Below, one piece after another: positions 1-10,493 of a DNA stretch of 64,000 nt. Position numbers and translations under genes: made by a program. Numbering within the stretch: the stretch's first letter is position 1; each line of letters starts with the position of its first letter. The DNA is from Mesostigma viride (taxonomy: Eukaryota; Streptophyta; Mesostigmatophyceae; Mesostigmatales; Mesostigmataceae), in assembly GCA_009746045.1 (NCBI GenBank), contig RPFO01000080.1, positions 5,061,556 through 5,125,555 of the forward strand, written 5' to 3'. The notes under the pieces are model-generated. The model saw nothing but the letters and a program-made list of their open reading frames with translations, did no database searches and was not told the origin of the DNA.

Positions 1-1201
1 CCCCGCGATGGAGACCGCGGCACGGACGACCAGCGACGCTGACTTGGACTTGGTGGCCGCCGTCGTGTCCTTAACGGTGACCGCAACGCTGAACGTGCCG
101 ACCACGGTGGGCGTGCCGGCGACGACCCCCGTGGTGCTGTCGATGGCCAGGCCCGCAGGCAGCCCGGTCGTGGTGAAGGTGTACGGGGGCATGCCCCCGG
201 TCGCGTTCACCCCCGTGCCGCTGCTGTACGCCGTGCCCTGCGCGCCGGTGGGGAAGCTCACGCTGATGACGAGCGGGGGCGCAATGATGGTGATCGGGGA
301 CGACTTGGTGCCCACGATGCTCCCCGAGTCCGTCACTTTGACCACGGTTGGGTAGCTCCCTGCCGTGGTGGGGGTGCCGGAGACCGTCCCGTTGGCTGCA
401 TTGATGGTGAGGCCCGGGGGCAGGTCCGTGGCGGACCAAGCAAAAGGAGCCACGCCGCCCACGACGCGCAGCTCGTTGTACCGGTAGGACGTGCCCACGG
501 TGCCATTGCGCAGGGTCCCCGTGATCTGCAGCGGCGGCTTGACGGACATGGTAACCGTCTTGGTAACGGTCGCGGCCTTGGCGTCCGTCACCTTGACGGT
601 GACGGTGTATGTGCCGATGGCGGACGACTTCCCCGTGATCTTCCCGGTTTGCGCGTTTATGGTGTAGCCGGGGGGCAGGCCATCGGCTTCGTATTCATAG
701 GGAGGCTCGCCAAAGTTCGCCTCCATGGTGTCACCGTCGTAGTCCTCGCCCGAGGTGCCGTCCTCGAGGTCCCCATCGAGCTCCAGTTCCTGCTCCCCCT
801 CCTCCTCCTCCTGATCCCCCTCCCCCTCCTCCCCCTCCTCCCCCTCCTGATCCCCTCCCCCTCCTGTTCCCCTCCCCCTCCTGCTCGATCTCCAGCTCCA
901 ACGACCGGGTGAACGATTGGCCGTTGCTGTCCGTGACGGTGATGCTCACCTGGTATTTCCCGCTGGTGGTGGGTGTCCCACTGACCACGCCGTTCCCGTC
1001 TATGGACAGGCCGTCGGGGAGGCCCGCCGCGGACCACGTGTAGGGAGGAGTGCCGCCTGACGCCGCCACCCCACTGCTGGTGTAGGAGACGCCCTCGGTA
1101 CCATCGGCCAGTTCCCCCGTCAGCGTCGGTCCAGCCGCTGCTGCCAGGGCAAGCGCGCCGCATAAAAGTGCAGCTGCCACAAGAACTGAAAGACGCCCCA
1201 T
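1..1201 (-). CDS. Secreted protein with putative Ig (He_PIG-type) repeats, partial, one apparent frameshift
   Basis: The ATG at 1201 is chosen because it begins a clean signal peptide (MGRLSVLVAAALLCGALALA), although the frame stays open upstream to 1228. Four repeats of about 85-95 residues follow. Each carries the hallmark of the putative Ig domain family: a PPY or PF segment, then GLP-x-G-L-x-I, then TG-x-x-x-GTPT, then a V-x-V-T-D strand. Repeat 1 lies at about 1140-900, repeat 2 at about 740-545, repeat 3 at about 540-290 and repeat 4 at about 285-20. The frame is open to the window edge, so the protein continues. Repeats 1 and 2 are joined by a GGGGAG/GGA-rich linker (about 785-895) and lie in frames one nucleotide apart, so a one-base indel or sequencing error is likely there. 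Such domains are extracellular or adhesion-like; the specific role is unknown. Family call fairly sure, function not. Confidence 0.7.
785..895 (-). repeat. Purine-rich linker repeat containing the frame change
   Basis: On the sense (minus) strand this is a run of GGGGAG, GGAGGA and GGGATCAGGA units. In the frame of Ig repeat 1 it reads as a Gly/Arg-rich tail. In the frame of repeat 2 it reads as an acidic Glu/Gly/Asp/Gln linker. The acidic reading continues naturally into the acidic start of repeat 2, so the indel probably lies near the upstream end of the G-runs. Confidence 0.6.
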
Positions 1202-1499
1202 GGGACGCCCGTAATAAAACAATGGCATCAGGCTATGGTGATTTCAAGTGCGTCGTGCTCGGTAAATCGCGCTGCTCACAAAGTACTTTTGTCTTGAAGA
1301 GGTTGCGGATGGTTTCGCAGGGTACACCCCTCGCATTGTTTTACGGGCGAAATAGCTATGAGGCTGGGCGCCGACCATCTGCAAACGTTAAATGACGCTA
1401 TTGGCGAGAAACCGGTCCACGCAAGGAAACTGGGCCTCGGAGATCGACCAAAATTAAATTTTACTACTACTAAATTAAATTTGACTACTACCGTAGTGC
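1202..1499. other. 5' flank of the Ig-repeat gene, no feature seen
   Basis: Presumed promoter and 5' UTR of the minus-strand Ig-repeat gene. I see no convincing TATA box or other element. An AT-rich duplicated stretch with AAATTAAATTTKACTACTAC-type units lies at about 1450-1490. Confidence 0.4.
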
Positions 1500-2515
1500 A
1501 ATCGACAGATCTCTCCATGGGAACCAGTGTTTTTTTTAAGGTTTTCGTTACTAGTGGCGCTAGGCCACTTGTGGCGTTTCGAACTATGAAAACTTCAGTT
1601 TACTCGGCCAATGTGTGGCTTTAAGCCAATTAAAATTGGGCTTGGCACGGCCACGTGTGGCGGGCTGGCTTTTTGGTGCAGCAAATGACCCTACCGGCAG
1701 CGGGGTCAGCGCGGCGCGGCGCCGTACTGGCATTCCAAGTTCAAAGTAGTTCAGAACAGTATGTTTAATTATCTTAAGTTCAAACTAGTAGAATTTATTA
1801 GAATCATTCACGCCTTAAGTTGGGTTCACGCCTGAAGTTGGGTTGACCAAAAACCTCGAACCCAACTTAAGGCGTGAATGCCTGTACACAAGGCGGGCGA
1901 GCGTCTCCGTCTCAGGCATCGGCGCCGGGCGTACTTGGTAAATTAACAACAACGATTACCACTACAGCCACTGCTTAACAAAACGATTACTGAAGTGCCG
2001 AAAGTCGAAACACATAGTCAATGCAATGCAGTACAGTACTGTATGGCTGGCGAGTGACTGGAACTGAGGCGCCAGCCGCCAGGCCGCCAGCCAGCTGAAG
2101 CCAGAAAATGCACACAAGCTGCAGTCTGCACAGTGCACTCTGGTCTCTGGCAGCGGGCCACTTGCCACTTGGCACTTGGCCGGGCTCTACGTACATGCAC
2201 TATGCAGTCAGTAAGTCAGTCAGTCATAGTAATACTCATAGTAGTTCTAGTACTAGGGAGGCTTGTGGCGGAACGCCGGCCGGAAGACCGGCTGACACCG
2301 CCAATTGTGGCGTAGCCTGTACTAGAGTGAACTTCAGGCACGGCCACCCTGTGGCGAAACGAAACTACAAAGTAGAACAGCACGGCCAAATTGTGGCTTC
2401 TTGGGTGCCCTGTCCAAGTGGGTGGCACCGCCACATTTTGCCAAAAAAAGTGCCACACCGCCACATTTGGCGGTGTATCGCCACTAAAAAAAACACTGAT
2501 GGGAACTCCAAATCT
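1500..2515 (+). mobile_element. GTGGC-rich foldback DNA element (non-autonomous), copy 1
   Basis: The left end (about 1505-1580) and right end (about 2425-2515) are imperfect inverted repeats. Both contain CAGTGTTTTTTTTA followed, after a gap in the left copy, by TAGTGGCG in opposite orientations. Internally there are many short palindromes of GTGGCGGTGCCAC type. Related inverted segments occur at 8282-8420 and 10494-11115, which shows this is a dispersed family and not unique sequence. No transposase ORF is present. A truncated TA-type MITE interrupts it at about 1725-1885. Exact ends and target duplication were not resolved. Confidence 0.5.
1725..1885 (+). mobile_element. Truncated TA-type MITE, relative of the copy at 43551
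   Basis: The sequence from GGCATTCC through ATTCACGCCTTAAGTTGGG matches the internal and right part of the complete MITE at 43551-43785. The segment 1807-1880 forms a hairpin with arms ending CATTCACGCCTTAAGTTGGG and its exact reverse complement. The left terminus found in the complete copy is missing here. Confidence 0.6.
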
Positions 2516-2719
2516 GCCCTCGGGTAGTTGAAAGTCCTTTTCCGACCAGGTGAGTTGAGTTGAGTTGAGTTTATTCCCGCGCCGGTGAACCGACCAGGTG
2601 ATGGACTTGTTACGAGACTGGCAAAAATGGCTGTAACGTCATTCTCTTACGCCAAGTAAGCCAAAGTCGAGTATGGGAAGTACGAGGTAGGGTGGTCTGA
2701 TCTCAAGTACAAGTAGCGC

Positions 2720-2767
2720 AATCGATAGATCAGTGTTTCGATTAGTGGCGATATGCCGCCAAACTGA
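2720..2767 (-). mobile_element. End fragment of GTGGC foldback element, copy 2
   Basis: This stretch resembles the reverse complement of the right end of copy 1 (CAGTGTTTCGATTAGTGGCG, then GCCGCCAAACTGAAATGTGGC). The element appears to resume at 8282 after a stack of LINE insertions. The LINE stack therefore landed in this element about 50 bp from its end. Confidence 0.5.
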
Positions 2768-2782
2768 AATGTGGCAGTTTTT

Positions 2783-3266
2783 CGGTTATTTTCGGCATCA
2801 CGGGATTACGGGACGCGAGCCTTACAGCCAACCAGATGGCATGGATATGGCTACGCACGACGATGCTTCACACCATATGGCAAGTTCGCAACGAGACCGT
2901 ATTCACGTTACGTGCCGCGTACACGAGAGGTGCCGTGGTCCGCCGGTTTATCTCCTCTTGGAACCTGGCTATGCGTCGTTACTGGCTCCTGGCGACGGAA
3001 CAACACAAAGTATGGGACCCGGGCCCTAACAATGACACCCCCAGCCCCCTGGAAGTCTTCCATGCACTCATGGGCATGAACCAGGTCTTTACACGTATGC
3101 CGGATGACGATATATCTACAGTACAATGGCTACCTTGGTCGCAGGGCGCGCCTTATTAATGCGGGCACCCCAATTTAGGCAAAACTAGGCATTTCAGGCT
3201 ATTTTTGGCATACCTGGGTCACCTTAACTGTTATATGGAAATAAACCAACACCCATTTCACCGGAA
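2783..3266 (+). pseudogene. LINE pol 3' fragment, subfamily B, stack copy 1
   Basis: 5'-truncated L1-type retrotransposon. It encodes only the last 110 or so residues of the pol C-terminal region (readable from 2836 to the TAA at 3157-3159; ends WLPWSQGAPY), then a 3' UTR ending ATTTCACCGGAAAA. It is flanked on both sides by the same 15-mer AATGTGGCAGTTTTT (2768-2782 and 3267-3281), which acts as its target-site duplication. It has no endonuclease or RT domain, so it is dead on arrival. Confidence 0.85.
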
Positions 3267-3281
3267 AATGTGGCAGTTTTT

Positions 3282-3513
3282 GACACCCCCAGCCCCCTGG
3301 AAGTCTTCCATGTACTCATGGGCATGAACCAGGTCTTTACACGTATGCCGGATGACGATATATCTACAGTACAATGGCTACCTTGGTCGCAGGGCGCGCC
3401 TTATTAATGCGGGCACCCCAATTTAGGCAAAACTAGGCATTTCAGGCTATTTTTGGCATACCTGGGTCACCTTAACTGTTATATGGAAATAAACCAACAC
3501 CCATTTCACCGGA
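3282..3513 (+). pseudogene. LINE pol 3' fragment, subfamily B, stack copy 2
   Basis: This is a shorter 5' truncation of the same subfamily. It begins at GACACCCCCAGCCCCCTGG, inside the coding region, and runs through the same stop and 3' UTR to CACCGGAAA. The body is nearly identical to copy 1. It is flanked by AATGTGGCAGTTTTT at 3267-3281 and 3514-3528. A different truncation point with the same 3' end and the same junction shows a separate insertion rather than a tandem duplication. Confidence 0.85.
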
Positions 3514-3528
3514 AATGTGGCAGTTTTT

Positions 3529-5545
3529 GAGGGCGAACCCTGATCGTCAACCAACTGTTGTTCTCTAAGGTCTTGTATTATTGCCAAGCACACCCACCCA
3601 ATGATGCCACCACACAGCTCATCCAACGCCTTGGCAGCAATTTTGTCTGGAAACAGAAAGGCTTAATCTCCCACACGGTCCACGGATGGATCAACAGAGA
3701 GATGTCCTGATGTCATGGGCGCACGGGGGCCTCGGGCTCCACAACATACAATGGCGTCTGTGGTCGCTGTACGCTAAACAAGTGATATCCGTTTTTATGG
3801 GCGTTAACACACACCCTGGCTGCATGCTTGCACGTGAAACGCTAGCCTCTCTTTCCACCCATGCTAGTGGCACCTCGTGGCAACTGGGGGCGGGCATACT
3901 GGGCAGCACCCTTATTTCGTACAAAGGACTCCCATGGTATTGGCAGCGCATATGGACAGGTTACAATAAGCTCAAGCCGGGTCGCCTAGTCTTTCCTACT
4001 ACTAGAGAGGAGGTGGCACGGCAGCCACTCTTTTTTAATGACTTAATCACAGACGCTACTAACAAGCCCCTGGGCACTCTCCACGGACACAACCCGTATG
4101 ATGGCTTTCTGCGCGCGTCACCGCCGATTGTCAGGGTGCTGGACCTCTACCTGGGGCACGGCGCTGCGTACCGACGGCTCAGCTACGACGAGGTCAGCAC
4201 TTGGGTCTCCCACATGCCCTCCCTGCAAGCGTGGCAAACTCTTATAAGTGCGATACCAGCGGCGTGGCATGCATTGATGACTGCCCCACGCAAGCCAATT
4301 ATAACCGGCGACTGGGTTAGCTTCGACGCCGACGGAGTCACGCCTGCGTGCAAGGGTTTAGTCGTGACGGTTCTGCCACCTGAGGGGCTCCAACTACAAC
4401 TGCTGGACGCTATTTCTGGCCACAATGGGTGTCTGTATCAACTATCCACCTTATATGCGTACACGCCAGCTTCCCAGTGTCACCGCATACGCGTAGTCCC
4501 ATGGTCTGTGCCAAGATCTTGCATGATCCAGCCGGACCCATTATCCCCGGTTGAGAGCATTACATGGCTACACGTGGGCAACACACGGCTCGATCTACTA
4601 CATCTGGACCCGGTTGAATTTGGATGGGTCTTAACCAAGGGGGACATCAGAACCAGCAAATGTATCTTTGAGTACACCGCAGATTGGGGTTATGATATCT
4701 TGTTGCATATGTACCATCAGCCCCACCCGGGCCGAGCCCGCTGGGGAATACATTGGCCGGGCTACACTTGGGTTAAGATGATTACCCTGGCGGTAGACCA
4801 CCCTCTCGTGGACCGCAGGGCCACTGATGTACAACACCTTTTGATGCATAGGGCGATAGGGGTCTGCGCCATGCTCCACGAGCGTTTTGGTCATGATGCA
4901 TCATGCCTGTGCACGCACCCTAGTGAAACCATTGAGCACAGGTTTCTTTACTGTAATCTCCCTGGGGTTTGGACGTGGCTCATTAACATCTGGGCCGCAT
5001 GGACGGCATCGCCACCCACTCTCCCAATCAGCGTGCGTACCATCATTTTCGGTATTGCTGGCACACCAGGGTCCGAGCTTTCAGTTTCTCAAGCAGAATG
5101 GATATGGCTACGCACTACTATGCTATACGCGATCTGGACCATACGCAACGAGACAGTCTTTAAGGTCCGCGAGGAGTATACCCGCGGCGGCGTAGTCCGG
5201 CGCTTTATATACCTATGGAATGCGGCTATGCGCCGCTACTGGCTGTTAGCTCAGGAACAACACAGGGTGTGGGACCCAGGGCCCAATAACGACAAGCCCA
5301 GCCCGCTCCAGCTTTTTCATGATCTACTGGGCCGTAATCAGGTATTCACCAGTATGCCTCATGGCGACATCACTCAGGTCCAATGGCTTCCCTGGTCTAA
5401 TAACGCGCCCTATTAGCCTTTCACCTGTCACCGCCACACGTGTGTGTGCCCACCTTCATTAGGATTCGCTGATACTCATTTCCCCTCTCACCTCTTTGGT
5501 CCATAATTGGCTAATAAAATATACCCATTTCCCCGAAAAAAAAAA
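3529..5545 (+). pseudogene. LINE pol C-terminal region with zf-RVT motif, subfamily A, stack copy 3
   Basis: Longest LINE copy in the window. The coding region starts at the truncation itself: 3531 onward reads GRTLIVNQLLFSKVLYYCQA, the typical post-RT segment, until a frameshift near 3700. The main frame then continues from about 3686 to the TAG at 5414-5416. The apparent ATG at 3686 is therefore not a real start. Near 4905-4955 it carries a Cys/His cluster (CLC, ETIEH, then C), matching the reverse-transcriptase zinc-binding (zf-RVT) region. The protein ends VQWLPWSNNAPY. A 3' UTR of about 115 bp ends CCATTTCCCCGAAA plus a short A-run. Flanked by AATGTGGCAGTTTTT at 3514-3528 and 5546-5560. 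Endonuclease and RT domains are absent. Confidence 0.85.
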
Positions 5546-5560
5546 AATGTGGCAGTTTTT

Positions 5561-5625
5561 TGGCATACCTGGGTCACCTTAACTGTTATATGGAAATAAA
5601 CTAACACCCATTTCACCGGAAAAAA
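5561..5625 (+). repeat. LINE 3' UTR stub, subfamily B, stack copy 4
   Basis: This extreme 5' truncation consists only of the last 65 bp of the subfamily B 3' UTR (GGCATACCTGGGTCACC to CACCGGAAAAAA). It is flanked by AATGTGGCAGTTTTT (5546-5560) and AATGTGGCAGTT (5626-5637). Confidence 0.8.
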
Positions 5626-5637
5626 AATGTGGCAGTT

Positions 5638-6266
5638 GATCACCCATTGGTTGACAAGCGGGCCACCGACGTCCAGCACCTGCTTATGCATCGGGCCATC
5701 GGGGTCAATTCCCAACTACACCACCGGTACTCCCACTGCACGCGGCGGCGTGCTTATGCAACTTTCCAGATGAAACAATTGAGCACAGATTTCTGGACTG
5801 CCAACTCGCAGGGGTTTGGCAATGGCTGCTGGGTATATGGGCCAAGTGGATGGCTATTACAGCTCCCCCCACCACCGTCACACTATCTACGGTTATTTTC
5901 GGCATCACGGGATTACGGGACGCGAGCCTCACAGCCAACCAGATGGCATGGATATGGCTACGCACGACGATGCTTCACACCATATGGCAAGTTCGCAACG
6001 AGACCGTATTCACGTTACGTGCCGCGTACACGAGAGGTGCCGTGGTCCGCCGGTTTATCTCCTCTTGGAACCTGGCTATGCGTCGTTACTGGCTCCTGGC
6101 GACGGAACAACACAAAGTATGGGACCCGGGCCCTAACAATGACACCCCCAGCCCACTGGAAGTCTTCCATGCACTCATGGGCATGAACCAGGTCTTTACA
6201 CTTATGCCGGATGACGATATATCTACAGTACACTGGCTACCTTGGTCGCAGGGCGCGCCTTATTAA
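5638..6266 (+). pseudogene. LINE pol 3' fragment, subfamily B, stack copy 5 (5' half)
   Basis: It begins GATCACCCATTGGTTGAC and encodes the zf-RVT region and C-terminus of subfamily B in broken frames: the start of the region lies in the frame of 5629 and the C-terminus in the frame of 5850, ending QGAPY. The stop codon overlaps the TTAA at 6263-6266, where a DNA element has inserted. The LINE 3' UTR resumes at 8174. Confidence 0.8.
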
Positions 6267-8169
6267 GGGGACGGTCCCGGCGCGAATATTTTGGCGCCGA
6301 AAAATTCGCGGTACCCGTCCGTACCGTGAAAAAGTGGTGCACGGGGCGCGCACCCCTACCGGAGCTGGCCATGGCGACGTGCTTTCAGGCAGAGTAGAAA
6401 AAGATAGCTCGCGGAATGCAGAGAAACTGAGCGAATCTTGAAGACGATGAGTAAATGATACTACTTCGTAGCGGAATTCGCGTTTTTTGCAGTGTCGATG
6501 ATTTTATTGATGACCATCGCCACGGGGGTCCAATATGATGTTTTCGTCGAGAGGAATAAATTAGAATGCACGCTGGCGGCGGTGATTGTCAGGTTTTATG
6601 GGCTTTACCTAGCGTCAAGGATGCATTTAAATCGTTATTGGTAAAGCTTTAAAACATTTGCTGGGTTTCGTCAAGATTTCCGTCATGATCGGTAAGACAC
6701 TCTCCAGGCTCGCGGGATGCGCGTCTTGTTATTCCATGGAAGGTTGTTCTTTCTTGCGCCGCTGGGCGAAGGACAATTCCGGTAATGGTACGATCGTGTG
6801 ATCAATGTGACCCTATGAATGTTTCGCTTCCTGTATGGGTTATCAACGCAAGTTTTCGGCTTCTTTCCGTGCAGTTAGCGCCAGGTATATTGCCATTCCG
6901 TGCTGCGCATGCGCATCGCCAGATTCCTGGCACCTTTCAGTGGTTTTTATGTACGTTGCATGGCTGGGATGTGTCAAAGCGTGACCGTGGCATATCGTCA
7001 AGTTGTCAGGGATTTGCTGAGTGGTTTCTTGGAAGGAGATTGCTAACAGCACTCAGTTTTGTGTGAATATTGACGCGGCCTTTCTTAGCAGAGGCTTCAT
7101 TGTGGTTAGAGGCTCACAAGCTTGAGTTTGTTTCTTGGCAAACAATTGCGCTGGAAAGAAAGGTGGCAGTGGTTTTCCTGAGGGGCATACTGCATGGGTG
7201 GAACTGCACGTAGGTAGGGGTTATCGTTGTCTTGTTGGCCTTTCTCCCACTAAAATGGGAGAGCCCTAATTCATATGCTAGCAAGGCAAGGTAACCATGG
7301 TAAGAAGCCTTGGCAAGCAGCATGTATGATAATTCTGCTTTCTCTGTGGACTGTCTGTTGTTACCCTTGTTGGGCAATTAGTGGATATGGCTTTCTAGGG
7401 TGTGTTTGAGCTTGGTTTTGGGATGATGCCCACACCATAAACCTGGAATATGCTTTAGAAGTGTTGGCTAGGCATGTAGAGCTACCTGCCTCATTGTTGT
7501 GCACACACGCAACAGGTTGCCCGTGTCGAGGTAAGGCAAGGGCACATGACGTGCCCAGCCACCTCCTTGTACATTGTGGTCGAATTGGGCATGGTCAGGA
7601 TACTTTTGGATGGCATAGGAAGTGTTAGTGTGCCTTAATACTCACTAATGCCTTCCTTAGCGTCTGCACAGGTGGCCAACTGCCAAAATTAATAACTGCT
7701 ACAGCTGAGCTCAGAATGCCACCAAACTTTGACAGTGCCTTCTATGGTCATGACAGAATTTGACTTGTGCTTTTCAGGCCTAATTGATGTGTTATGAGTG
7801 TGTATGGGGACGCCCCGCCTAAAAAAGCGTATTTTTGGCCCAAAAATTAATAACTCAAAGGGATGTGCTGATTTTGTTGATCCAATTAGGTAGAAACAAT
7901 GTCCCATGACATTTTTATATGGGGTGTGCTTTTTTCATGCAACTGGTTCTCCCACTGTTCTGGGCAAGATGTGCCCCGGACAGCGTTTTTTTCTATTTTT
8001 AGCTCATAGCCGGTGTATGGCTGGGGGTAGTACCCCCAACAAGTGGTGGTATGCATGCCCAAACATCATGTTTATGGTCCCCAAACATCATTCAGTGGTT
8101 GTCAGTTGCATTTCTGTAGTTATTAGGGGGGTTAAGTTTTGATATATTTCTACATATGGGACCCTCCCC
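6267..8169 (+). mobile_element. TTAA-flanked DNA transposon (piggyBac-type target), 1.9 kb, non-autonomous
   Basis: Inserted exactly at a TTAA in LINE copy 5: TTAA at 6263-6266 and again at 8170-8173. The uninterrupted LINE sequence CCTTATTAATGCGGGCACCC is present in copies 1 and 2 (around 3151 and 3403), which is a direct empty-site comparison. Termini are GGGGACGGTCCC and its inverse with one mismatch. TTAA duplication is characteristic of piggyBac-like elements. No transposase-length ORF is visible; the longest frames are under 100 codons, so it is probably non-autonomous or decayed. A diverged inverted relative appears at 11235-19215. Confidence 0.75.
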
Positions 8170-8173
8170 TTAA

Positions 8174-8281
8174 TGCGGGCACCCCAATTTAGGCACAACT
8201 AGGCATTTCAGGCTATTTTTGGCATACCTGGGTCACCTTAACTGTTATATGGAAATAAACTAACACCCATTTCACCGGAAA
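8174..8281 (+). repeat. LINE subfamily B 3' UTR, stack copy 5 (3' half)
   Basis: This continues LINE copy 5 after the TTAA element, from TGCGGGCACCCC to CACCGGAAAA. Beyond it the sequence is AATGTGGCGGTGTGGCAC followed by a T-run. That is the foldback element, and it resembles an unduplicated version of the junction shared by the stack. Confidence 0.8.
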
Positions 8282-8990
8282 ATGTGGCGGTGTGGCACTT
8301 TTTTTGGTAAAAATTAATGTGGCGGTGCCACCCTAATTGACAAGGCCCCCAAGAAGCCACAAATTGGCCAAGGGGGGTACTCAAAACAAAAATAAAAGAC
8401 ACCATGCTGAAATTTTCCAAAAGTTGGCCCTTGGACCCTACCTACCTAGCCCTTAGGCGCTACAGTATACCTAGCAAAACCCTGAGGTCCCAAGGGTTAT
8501 AGGGGTCGACCTAGGGAGCAAAAATGATCGTCTCAGCGAGCTCTACCGTTTGAGCATATTGGTGTATGGGAAAATTCCGGTTTTCTGAAATGGGTCGTTG
8601 GCCGGCGCGACGCGATACTGGCACGACACGGCGCTGGATAGCCGAAGCCTTGTAGTGGTGGCAGACGGCAGCATACTTCCGTGCCTAGGGGCAGCACCAT
8701 CTTGCGGGCACCCCCCCCCCCTCTATGGTACCTGCGAAAATTTTGACTGCAGATTTGGGTTCAGCTCGCCAAGTGCTATCAGTTTGTCCGTCAAACCGTT
8801 TCAAAATTCCGACCATACAGGGAGCTAGCAGAAAATCCAAGTGTTTTGTTGCAAAAAACCCATATAGGCCCGGCACCCTACCTACCTACCCTTTAAGTTA
8901 ACGGGTTTTGAGGCTCTGTAACTTCTTACCTAGATACCCCCTGGGGTTGCGACCAGTGGCAAACATGCTTGTTTTCGCGAGATCTACTCG
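8282..8990 (-). mobile_element. GTGGC foldback element copy 2, continued
   Basis: The first 140 bp are the reverse complement of 2395-2480 of copy 1, including the GTGGCGGTGCCACCC palindrome. The rest, to 8990, contains GGGGGGTACTCAAAA and a CATGCTG-AAATTTTCC stretch that pairs with inverted sequence at 10478-10540. I see no coding sequence here. Confidence 0.45.
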
Positions 8991-9006
8991 AATCCAGCAT
9001 GATGTC

Positions 9007-10477
9007 TCGGCGCTCTCCACGGACACAAACCGTATGATGGCTTTCTGCGCGCGTCACCGCCGATTGTCAGGGTGTTGGACCTCTACCTGGGGCACGGCGC
9101 TACGTATCGACGGCTCAGCTACGACGAGGTCAGCACTTGGGTCTCCCACATGCCCTCCCTGCAAGCGTGGCAAACCCTTATAAGTGCGATACCAGCTGCG
9201 TGGCATGCATTGATGACTGCCCCACGCAAGCCAATTATAACCGGCGACTGGGTTAGCTTCTACGCCGACGGAGTCACGCCTGCGTGCAAGGGTTTAGTCG
9301 TGACGGTTCTGCCACATGAGGGGCTCCAACTACAACTGCTGGAAGCTATTTCTGGCCACAATGGGTGTCTGTATCAACTATCCACCTTATATGCGTACAC
9401 GCCATCTTCCCAGTGTCACCGCATACGCGTAGTCCCATGGTCTGTGCCACGATCTTGCATGATCCAGCCGGACCCATTATCCCCGGTTGAGAGCATTACA
9501 TGGCTACACGTGGGCAACACACGGCTCGATCTACTACATCTGGACCCGGTTGAATTTGGATGGGTCTTAACCAAGGGGGACATCAGAACCAGCAAATGTA
9601 TCTTTGAGTACACCGCAGATTGGGGTTATGATATCTTGTTGCATACGTACCATCAGCCCCATCCGGGCCGAGCCCGCTGGGGAATACATTGGCCGGGCTA
9701 CACTTGGGTTAAGATGATTACCCTGGCGGTAGACCACCCTCTCGTGGACCGCAGGGCCACTGATGTACAACATCTTTTGATGCATAGGGCGATAGGGGTC
9801 TGCGCTACGCTCCACGAGCGTTTTGGTCATGATGCATCATGCCTGTGCACGCACCCTAGTGAAACCATTGAGCACAGGTTCCTTTACTGTAATCTCCCTG
9901 GGGTTTGGACGTGGCTCATTAACATCTGGGCCGCATGGACGGCATCGCCACCCACTCTCCCAATTAGCGTGCGTACCATCATTTTCGGTACTATTGCTGG
10001 CACACCAGGGACCGAGCTTTCAGTTTCCCAAGCAGAATGGATATGGCTACGCACTACTATGCTATACGCGATCTGGACCATACGCAACGAGACAGTCTTT
10101 AATGTCCGCGAGGAGTATACCCGCGGCGGCGTAGTCCGGCGCTTTAGATACCTATGGAATGCGGCTATGCGCCGCTACTGGCTGTTAGCTCAGGAACAAC
10201 ACAGGGTGTGGGACCCAGGGCCCAATAACGACAAGCCCAGCCCGCTCCAGCTTTTTCATGATCTACTGGGCCGTAATCAGGTATTCACCAGTATGCCTCA
10301 TGGCGACATTACTCAGGTCCAATGGCTTCCCTGGTCTAATAACGCGCCCTATTAGCCTTTCACCTGTCACCGCCACACGTGTGTGTGCCCACCTTCATTA
10401 GGATTCGCTGATACTCATTTCCCCTCTCACCTCTTTGGTCCATAATTGGCTAATAAAATATACCCATTTCCCCGAAA
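9007..10477 (+). pseudogene. LINE pol C-terminal region, subfamily A, isolated 5'-truncated copy
   Basis: Flanked by a perfect 16-bp target duplication AATCCAGCATGATGTC (8991-9006 and 10478-10493). The coding sequence is open from about 9010 to the TAG at 10353-10355. It is nearly identical to the copy at 3529 but has one extra codon after RTIIFG. The zf-RVT Cys/His cluster is intact near 9840-9890. It ends CCATTTCCCCGAAA. The clean long duplication shows ordinary target-primed insertion, in contrast to the stacked copies. Confidence 0.88.
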
Positions 10478-10493
10478 AATCCAGCATGATGTC

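Noticed and set aside
3686-5416. Reading the 576-codon frame as a complete gene from its ATG
   Set aside because: Homologous coding sequence continues upstream of the ATG in another frame to the truncation point at 3529; the ATG is internal and the copy is a 5'-truncated LINE.
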